A stretch of 64,000 nucleotides of DNA from Patiria miniata. Its lineage: Eukaryota; Echinodermata; Asteroidea; Valvatida; Asterinidae. The stretch covers positions 9,995,176 through 10,059,175 of the forward strand of contig NW_024037056.1 in NCBI RefSeq assembly GCF_015706575.1, given 5' to 3'. A program made the position numbers and the translations under genes. Below are positions 47,901-56,900 of this stretch, one piece after another; position 1 is the stretch's first letter, and each line of letters opens with the position of its first letter. The notes beneath the pieces are model-generated. The model did not search any database, was not told the DNA's origin, and saw only the letters and a program-made list of their open reading frames with translations.

Positions 47901-50900
47901 CAACTTACGCGCGTCATTGACGGTTCAAAAAAACGTGACGGCAAAAAGCATCTGCAGCGAATACGCGCACGCGTTGCGCTGTTTGCGTAGAGCAAAATGA
48001 CACGCTCATTTGCTGATCGTGCGTTTTGGTTTTGGGCGTATTGGCTTCGATAACGCACCGGTATGGAATACAAACGCAGATATGCAAATAGCCGTACAAA
48101 TGCCGTACAAAATTTCTAGGTCTCCATGGGTTTGTGCACAAACATGAATGCGCCCAGTAGGCATTATTTTGTACACAAAGTTAGCGCTCTAGTAATTTAT
48201 TATAGCTCTATGGAAATAAGCAAAGTTGACATGTATCTAGTCATCACAACTTATTACAAATAACGCTCAGGGCAGTTAAACAAGTCATCCATTCTCAAGT
48301 GACAAGCTAAAATAAATGCAACAAAGGCATCTGCTTGTCAGCTCTCTTAGCTACACAATGTAGGGCTGTGCATCAGAACCGGGTACCCGAGTACCCGACC
48401 GTTGATGTCATGAACCAGTTCCAGATTATGGAATCAAGTTCTCGTATCCAACTTTACGTAACTTCTCAGACAATGAAAAAGAAAGCTATTGAATGTCATT
48501 CGTGTGGAATTTTCAAAATGGAAAACAGGCCACATGGGAAAACAAAACAGATTCCACATTTATGACGGTCAGGAAAGTTGCAGTTTCACCGTAAAGCTAT
48601 AAATATTACTGTACCCACTTGTATCTTGCTGCATTGATGTACCGATGTGGTAGTGTTATCGTGTGGACCTTAATAAACAATCTGAACAGCAACATCCGAG
48701 ATCTGAATTTTGGGTTGAGTTTCTTTTAACAGGTACCCGGGTACCCATAATTCTTTTTTTCAGTCAGGTACCCGGTTCCCATACTACCGGTACTTGCAAA
48801 TGCACACCCCTACTCTTAGCCCTGTCCACACGTTTCCATCTTTAATTATGACAAATTAGGGACCGTGACCATTCAGCCCTGGTATGAAAAGGGCCCCCCA
48901 GTACCTCATCCGGTCCAAAGCCAGTCCGGTCTTCAGCCCAGTCTCGTCCAGTACATGGTCCTGTCTGACCAGAAGTTTTGAAGTCAGTCAGGCACATCAA
49001 TTTATTGCCCTTCAGAGAACGTCCAGAGCAGAACAATAGCAGAATTACCGGATTAAAGATAAAATCCTTCCAAACGCCTTGGTAATTTACGGGCCCATTG
49101 TGTGCGAAACTGCACGGCAGGGGGTTTGATCTGCGCCGATGAAAGTGTTCTATTGTTTCGTGCTGAGAGATGAAAACAGGTTTCGTGCTGAGAGATGAAA
49201 GCAGGTTTCTTCTGGGATATTTTACATGTGTCAATACTTGCAAACAATAGACCCCAGGATAGAGGAGTTCCTGATTAGCAACCAGACCAGCTCCTAGGCC
49301 GGTAGCTGGGACGGTACGAAAGGACTTCTTGGGAGGGGACGAGCGTACCGGGGGGCCCTTTTCATACCGGGGCTGAATGGTCACAGTCCCTTAAGTGTTG
49401 GGGTTTCACAGTTTTGGCTTTCATGTTTCTATAACAAGATGTCTGCAATTTAGCACTTCTCTTGCCGAGATTTAAAGATATAGTCCATCATTTGTAATTT
49501 GTGCATTTTGTTCGTTTGAAGCAACAAAAGTGTTCAAAATCTAATGAAGGATACTGAACAACTAACCTGATGAAGTTTCAGCTCAGCTTCAGCTGTATAT
49601 TCCGAGAAAAACAGCATTCTAAGATCTCAATTTCAAAGCAAAAGTTGCTGAATCATGTTTTGAATTGGGCCTGAATTCAGCGTCCGAGACGCGTTCTCAC
49701 TGAGCCGATTGCAGCTGTTGTGTTTAATAGGAAGGGGCGTAATCATACATGTCGCCACTACATTTTAAGTTAAATGGAATGGAGTTTGGCCGCCACCATG
49801 CATTTAAGTTTTTATCAGACTTGTGTTTTCTTAAAAGGAAGTGGTTGTGTTTAATAGGAAGGGGCGTAATCATACATGTCGCCACTACATTTTAAGTTAA
49901 ATGGAATGGAGTTTGGCCGCCACCATGCATTTAAGTTTTTATCAGACTTGTGTTTTCTTAAAAGGAAGTGGTTTTCTGGCTAGAAAAATAGCAAGGAAGA
50001 ACCGGTTTTGTGCAGGCAAAATTCAGGAAATAATCTGTTGATATTAATAACTTGTTGGAAAGTTCCAAGGTCATTCCAAGAAGGTTGCCGCCGTGAATTA
50101 GGGTTAAAACATGGGAGGGGATGGGATTTGCTATCAGCATCAGCAGGGCCGTTCCTCATTCTTTTCTTTTTATGGGATGTATGATAACATTGGAGTACGA
50201 GGGGCTCTGCGAGCTGATGAATCTTTTTTTGAAAACATTGTGTTTGCAACCAGCTAGGGAAGATTTTCGTTTATTTAAAACTTACAAGCACTGGTATGGA
50301 TACCTGTGTAGTTATATGACTAAACTGCCTAGAGCGTATTTGTTAAGGTTTTTTTTTCCTTTTTTGGAAATTCAATACGCATATAGGGAGTAAGATCAGT
50401 TCCACTGCTGGGTTGCGGTAATGGGTGGGTTATAACTTGTCAACACATACCTCGCCAGCGGGCCCATTAGATTGGTGATAACCGGAGAGCGGGAGTTTCA
50501 AAAAAACTCATCCGGTGTATAGGCGACGCAGGGACTGGTTTGTGTACATGTGGTTTCTGTTTCTAGTTCACTTAATGTTTTGATTTATACCGGTGAACTG
50601 ATCCGACGAATTATAGCATCCGCGCGCACGTGTGCGTCGTGCCAATGCTTGCGCGCGCTTGGCCGAATAACAAAACAAACTACTAATTTAAATTTTCCTT
50701 TGGAAAGGCCTTCTTTCGTTGATTACTTCAAAATGACAGCTTGCCTGAAAGAATAATTTCACAGGGAGTTTAGTCCCCTTACTATCTAAATTCAACCAAG
50801 TATGTTTTTCAACAATAATTACGCCAGTTACTTTTCGGATGGCTGCAAATGATGGACTATAGCTTTAAGAAGGACTTTATAACAGTATTGACAATTTCTT

Positions 50901-53900
50901 GCCATGTGGCAAAAAGAACACTCTAATTTGTTTAACTAAAATGTTTTGGAAAGCTATGTAACATATATTTATTATTTAAAATGTCCTATTAAAAATGGGA
51001 AATGTCTGTGACTGTGTGAGTGTTTAGGGGGTACTTTGCTACATGTAGTTACTTTTAAAAGGGTAAGCATGTCTAAAAAGGTTAACTACATGTATGTTAT
51101 ATTTATTTATTTGAAATCCTTAAATCAAAAGAGATATTTTGTCTGAATGGGGACAAATCATGTACATGTACCGGTATGGCTTTACGATAGAGGACAGACA
51201 CACAAAGGGAGAACAAAAGATCCTCTCAGTCCTCGAGTGTTGGGTCTTTTGTTGAAAACGGTCCTCGATTGTAAGGTTATAGTGTATGGGAGAGTGTTAT
51301 TACAAGGACAAAGGGAAACACAAAGCATTGTCCTTGGGCATATAGAAAACACGATTGAGTGTCTGTCTGTGTGTTTAATGGAGGGGGTAGGCCTATATTT
51401 TGCCAGTAGATATTTTCAAAAGGGCGCATATGACTGAAATGGTTTAGTTGGGTACCTACATCTTTCTTTCTGAAACAGTATTAGGAAGCACGTGTAAGAT
51501 TTTATAGTGTTGAAGTGTCAGCCTAACTCTAAATTAATATTGGGTCAAACATAGAATTAGTCATGTTAGTGGAAGAAAAATGTGTTATCTCACAAAATGC
51601 ACCAACAAAGACACGAAGCACTCACGAGATCAAAGTGGAATTAATATCACATGGATTATAAACTGCAATAGAAAATTTAAATGTTCTTTTGTACAAATGC
51701 ACTTAAAAAAAACTTTTTAGTGCCGTCAAATCTTGTTCTCAATACTCGTGTAGACATTCTCAAAGTTTCCTCTTCTGGTACATGTAGCAATACTCTTCTT
51801 TAATAAACTGTACTTTCTGAAGTCCCGGTACATGTATTTTCTCAGTAGTTTCTCAGGTACAACTGTACTTTCTCAAGTAGAAGTAATAAATACACTACAG
51901 ATCACCGAGATTTCTTGTCTTTTTCTTGAACGGCTCTTTCTGTCATCAAATAGAACATTGCATGGGGTCCTGCCCAAGTTTCCTTGATCTCACTTTTATC
52001 CCCTAACCTCTTCTTACCTTTAACCTTTACTCCTTCACGGTCACTTTGGTAGCAAAAAAAGCAGATGGTGTTGTTTCACGATCTCTTCTGTAGTCTCGGA
52101 AAGCACGGTAGAATTTAGCTTTTATGGTTTCTCTTTTGCTGTAAACACAACAGTGCATGTTCTTTTTTGGTTGCATGTTTTGTAGACTTGGGTGTCAACC
52201 TGTAGTTGCATGTACCCATTGTATGGCATGAGGAGTTGAAAGTGTGTAGAGAGAAAGATTATTGTGTGGAGCATTTGTGAACCAAGATGAATTGACTTTA
52301 CAGATTTGGAGGCTTTAAGCAAGTAGAGGAAATTACGTATTTGGAGGCATTAACCCTAACCCTACCAGACGCAACACAGTGCATCAGGTGGAAAAGTCGG
52401 GTGCACTTTGATGCATTTTAGCTATCAACACCAGTGCATAAACGGCCAGTTCTGGAACAATGAGAGCTAGTCCCATTGAACAATGCCACAATTGTATCCT
52501 GTTGCATTCGGTGACCACAGACTCTGAGGCAGTTTGGCCTTTAGACTTTTGACCTGATGGATCTAACTACAGGTGACAAGTGTTGCATGTTGCTGCGTTT
52601 GGAAGGGTTTTTAGCCAATATCCCCTGGAGGGTTTGGGTTAAGCAAGTAGAGGAACCTTAATATAAGGTTTGGTTTCATGTGTTGTTACCCACGAACCCG
52701 TCAGGAACAACATCTAGGGAAATTTGTAAAATCTCCCCCCGAAAAATGGGGGAAGCTAGTGCACATGCGCTACTTCTGCAGACAATTACGGTCCATTTTC
52801 AGTCCCACGCACACTACACACCACAAAAGAGCTGACCAGTGAAGTTGCACAAAAGTCTTGCTGCATCTTTTATACTACTGGAAGAATTTTAATAAGAGTT
52901 TGGTTCGGAACTACAATGAAATGTTTTGAATGCGCACTGCATATATTCAGATATTAGGCCAAACAGGTGCGCACACATTACACAACCGATACGAATTTCC
53001 CTGGACGTTGTTCCTGACGGGTTCTTGGGTGATATTGGTTGGTCGTGATAACGCCCTCTCGCGGCGGCAGGTTATCGCGTATCAAACCATAACAACGTCT
53101 AGCCCCTAGACTAGACACAAGCTAGTCCAAGACACTCCCTTGTCAGTGTTTGTCGTTACTCATGACCAAACGTGAATTGACTTGTGATTGACTCAATTAC
53201 AACTCTGACCACATGTGGTGCAATGTTCTCCAAAAAAAGTACCGGACAAAGGACTATACAACAGACACAGTGGGCAAGTGTATTACGTACACAAATGTGT
53301 TACTTGACTGACAGAAACAAATTGATATGGTTGAGAGTTTTGATCTGCGAGATATTTTTTTTGTTTATATACATACCACCTGCTAGCTGCATGATTGCAT
53401 GACCAACCCTAATCCCTTTAATCCCTCTCCCTTAATACCAGCCGCTGATGCCGAGGCAGAAGCCTACGATGATGAGGATTTCGAAGACGAAGATGACAAA
53501 CCAGTTTCAGACTCAGAAAAAGGTCAGTCACTTTTCTTGGTCAGTACAGAAATGAATGTCATAAGTATTTTGGTTTTACCCACACAGATTGATAGCCGAA
53601 GATGTATAAATGTCTTTGGATGTCATGCTTTCAGTTTAGGATTCCTTCAAATGATACCCAGGAGTTCGAAGAGAATTGTCAAAAGTCTTTATTTTTTGGT
53701 GATAAGACGACTCAACTGGATATGCAAACGAATTTTAACAATATAGCCCATGACTTGCGGACACATGGGTATCAGCTTTATAGACAGCATTGAGTAAAAC
53801 CAAACCAAATTTTTATTTGCTAGCCTTACCTTTTTCAACCCAATTTGCCATTTTGTTTTTCCAACAGAGACTCCAAAGGCAGAAGACAAGCACTCGGATC

Positions 53901-56900
53901 ATTTCTTCTCGGGTCCGGAATCAGACGCCGAGCAGAAGCAGCCTCAGGAGGCCGATTACGGAGAAGACTCAGACTTTGAGGCAGACTCCAACCACGAGAA
54001 ACAGGATGAGGAGAAGGAATCTGACAAGGAGGTCCAGGAAGAAGCTGAAGAGATCCTTGAAGGAGAGGGGAAAGTTGATGATGCTCCGGCTGATATTCCT
54101 GAAGAGGAACCTATCAAAGATGAAGCAGATAGAGATGAAGACAAAGCAGAAGAGGTGCCGGAAGAGCAGGATGAAAGTCCATCAGTTCCTGAAGCCTCTC
54201 CTCAAAAAGATGACGACCATCAAAGCTCAAGACACGATGACAGTGATTCTAGCAGCGACAGTGAAGGACACAACAGAGTCCTATCTTCATCGTCAAGTTC
54301 ATCAAGCTCCTCTGAAGATGAAGATGACAGAAAGGAGACAAGGAATGTCCAAACAGCTCATGCCTCGAGCTCTGAATTCTCTTCTGAAGATGAAGATAAC
54401 GCAGAGAAGAAGCGAGAGGATAAGACGAAGGAAGACCCCAAGCCTGAAGAACCAACAAGAGATGATAAGATTGCTTCTGATACTGAGAAGAGAGATGACA
54501 CCAAGGAAGTTGATGACCTTCGTGGTCAGGAGGAAGAACGCCCACTCTCTCCAAAAACTCTCCAAGAGGTCAAAGGAGAAGTGGACAACAAAGATGAGGA
54601 CAAACCTGAGGAAGAAGATGAAGAAAAAGAAGACAAATCATTTTTCGGGAAATTGGCAGATAAAGTCAAAGGTGCATTTACATCTTCAGATTCAAGTTCC
54701 TCAGAATCTGGCTCGGATGATAGTAAAGAGAGGAAGAAAAAGAGAACAAAGCGAAAACCAAAGAGCCGCTCTTCATCAGATGAAGAGAAAAACAAGAAAT
54801 CTGAGAGTGACAGCGACCCAGAGAAAAAGAAATCATTCCTTGAGAAACTGAAGGACAAATTCACCTCATCTGATTCTGACTCTGACTCAGACGAGGAGAA
54901 GAAAAAGAGGAAGAAGAAAGATAAAACAATATCCGAAAGCAGAGATGATGCAGATGAAGGGACATCCCAGAAAGACCCAGAGCCAAAAGAGACGACAGAA
55001 CGGCAACCTCGGAATGTAGAAGATGCCAAGTCATCAAGAGATGATGAAGAGGAAAAGCAAAGTCAAGTTAATGAAGACAAGAAAGAACCTGAAATTTCAC
55101 CTTCACATGATGATGAGATGGGAGAGGATACGACAAAGCAAGAGACCGCGCCTGAAGAGCCAATTCAAGATGACAAGATCACCTCTGATGCTGAGAAGAA
55201 GGATGAAACCAAGGAAAACCAGGAGAAACGACCGCAGTCTCCAAAAGCATCTGAGGAGGGTGTTCCAGAGACAGCTGGTGACGAGCAACAGGAAGACAAT
55301 AACTCAGACAAAGACATTACCCCGAAAGAAGCAGAGGGAGACACAGACAAACCATCCTCCCAAGATCAGGAACATGATGAACAGAAGAAAGATGAGGTCA
55401 GAGGAGAAGTAGAAAACAAAGTTGAGGACAAACCTGCGGAAGAAGATGAAGAAAAAGAAGACAAATCATTTTTTGGGAAATTGGCAGATAAAGTCAAAGA
55501 TGCATTTACATCTTCAGATTCAAGCTCCTCAGAATCTGGCTCGGATGATAGTAAAGAGAAGAAGAAGGAAAAGAGAAAGAAGCGAAAACCAAAGAGCAGA
55601 TCTTCATCAGATGAAGAGAAAAACAAGAAAAGTGAAAGTGACAGTGACCCAGAGAAAAAGAAATCATTCTTTGAGAAATTGAAAGACAAATTCACCTCAT
55701 CTGATTCTGACTCCGACTCGGACAAGGAGAAGAAAGACAAAACAAAATCTGAAAGCAGAGATGATGCAGATGAAGGAACATTTCAGAAAGACCCAGAGCC
55801 GGAAGAGACGAAAGAACTGCAACCTCTAAAAGAAGAACCTGCAGTGTCATCAAGAAATGATCAAGAGCAAAAGCAAAGTCAAGATAATGAAGACAAGAAA
55901 GAACCCCAGACTTCACCTGAAGAGGAAAAGAAGGAAGAAAAAGGATGGATTGAAAACCAGGAGAAGGGAATTAAAGGCTTCTTTGGATCATCTGATTCTG
56001 AAGGTGAAGACAAGCAGAAAAAGGAGGATGTGAATAAGTCAGATGAAGAGGGATCAACAAAAAAAGGTGAAGAGTCTGGAGACGAAGCAGCACCTAAAGA
56101 AATAAAGGAAGAAGGCATCACTAAGCAGCAAGAGAAGCCAAGTTCTTCAGAACCTGAAAAAGAGGAGAAAGATGAAATGCCTCCAGCCGACAAGGTGGAA
56201 GTCAAACATAATGACATGTTTGGACCACCGGACTCTGATTCTGAAGATGACAAATCGGAAATGCAGAAAGATGAGGTCATAAAAGCTGAGATTGATACAG
56301 AGACCGGAGCTGTTCCTGAGACCCAAGAAGAGAAACCAGAATCCTTAGAACCTCATGAGGATCCAGAGATGCAGTCTGAAAAAGAGGATGGCAAGGAGAA
56401 AGATGACTCTGCCTCCCTGGATAAAGACTCTGAACAGGTGGATAAAGGTGAGGATGCCTCCAAGATCGAAGACGATGTCTCACAAAACGCTGAAGATGAA
56501 GAACAGGTAGAAAAGACAGATGAAGCAGAGAAGATACCATCTGAAAAAGAGGATGGTGGGGAACAGAATAACTCTGCCCCTGTTGGTAAAGACTTGGCAC
56601 AAGGAGATCATGGCGAGGAAGCCTCTCAGGTCAAAGACGATGTCTCGGAAAAAGCTGAAGATGATGAAATGGAGGACAAAAAAGATGACGCTGAGAAGCC
56701 CAATGAAGCTAAAGATGAGGATGACGGGAATAAAGAGACCGGGGAAAGAGGTAGCCTCAAGGAGGACAAACAGGATGAAGGAAGTTTGTCATCCCGGTCA
56801 TCTGCCTCAGACTCTGGTTCCATCGCTGCTGGGCTTGACAAAGATTTCAGGGTAAGTTTACTCTGCATGAATCTGTCAGGTTCTCAAAGGAAACTGTTGT

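Noticed and set aside
53790-54851. 353-codon plus-strand frame rich in K, R and T
   Set aside because: A shifted frame of the same exon 10 sequence. The acidic frame fits the splice phase, the family and the exon length.
54526-55029. Ser/Leu/Phe-rich minus-strand frames antisense to ERICH3 exon 10
   Set aside because: These are reverse-strand shadows of GAA/GAT/AAA/TCA-rich coding sequence; both duplicated blocks give the same shadow.
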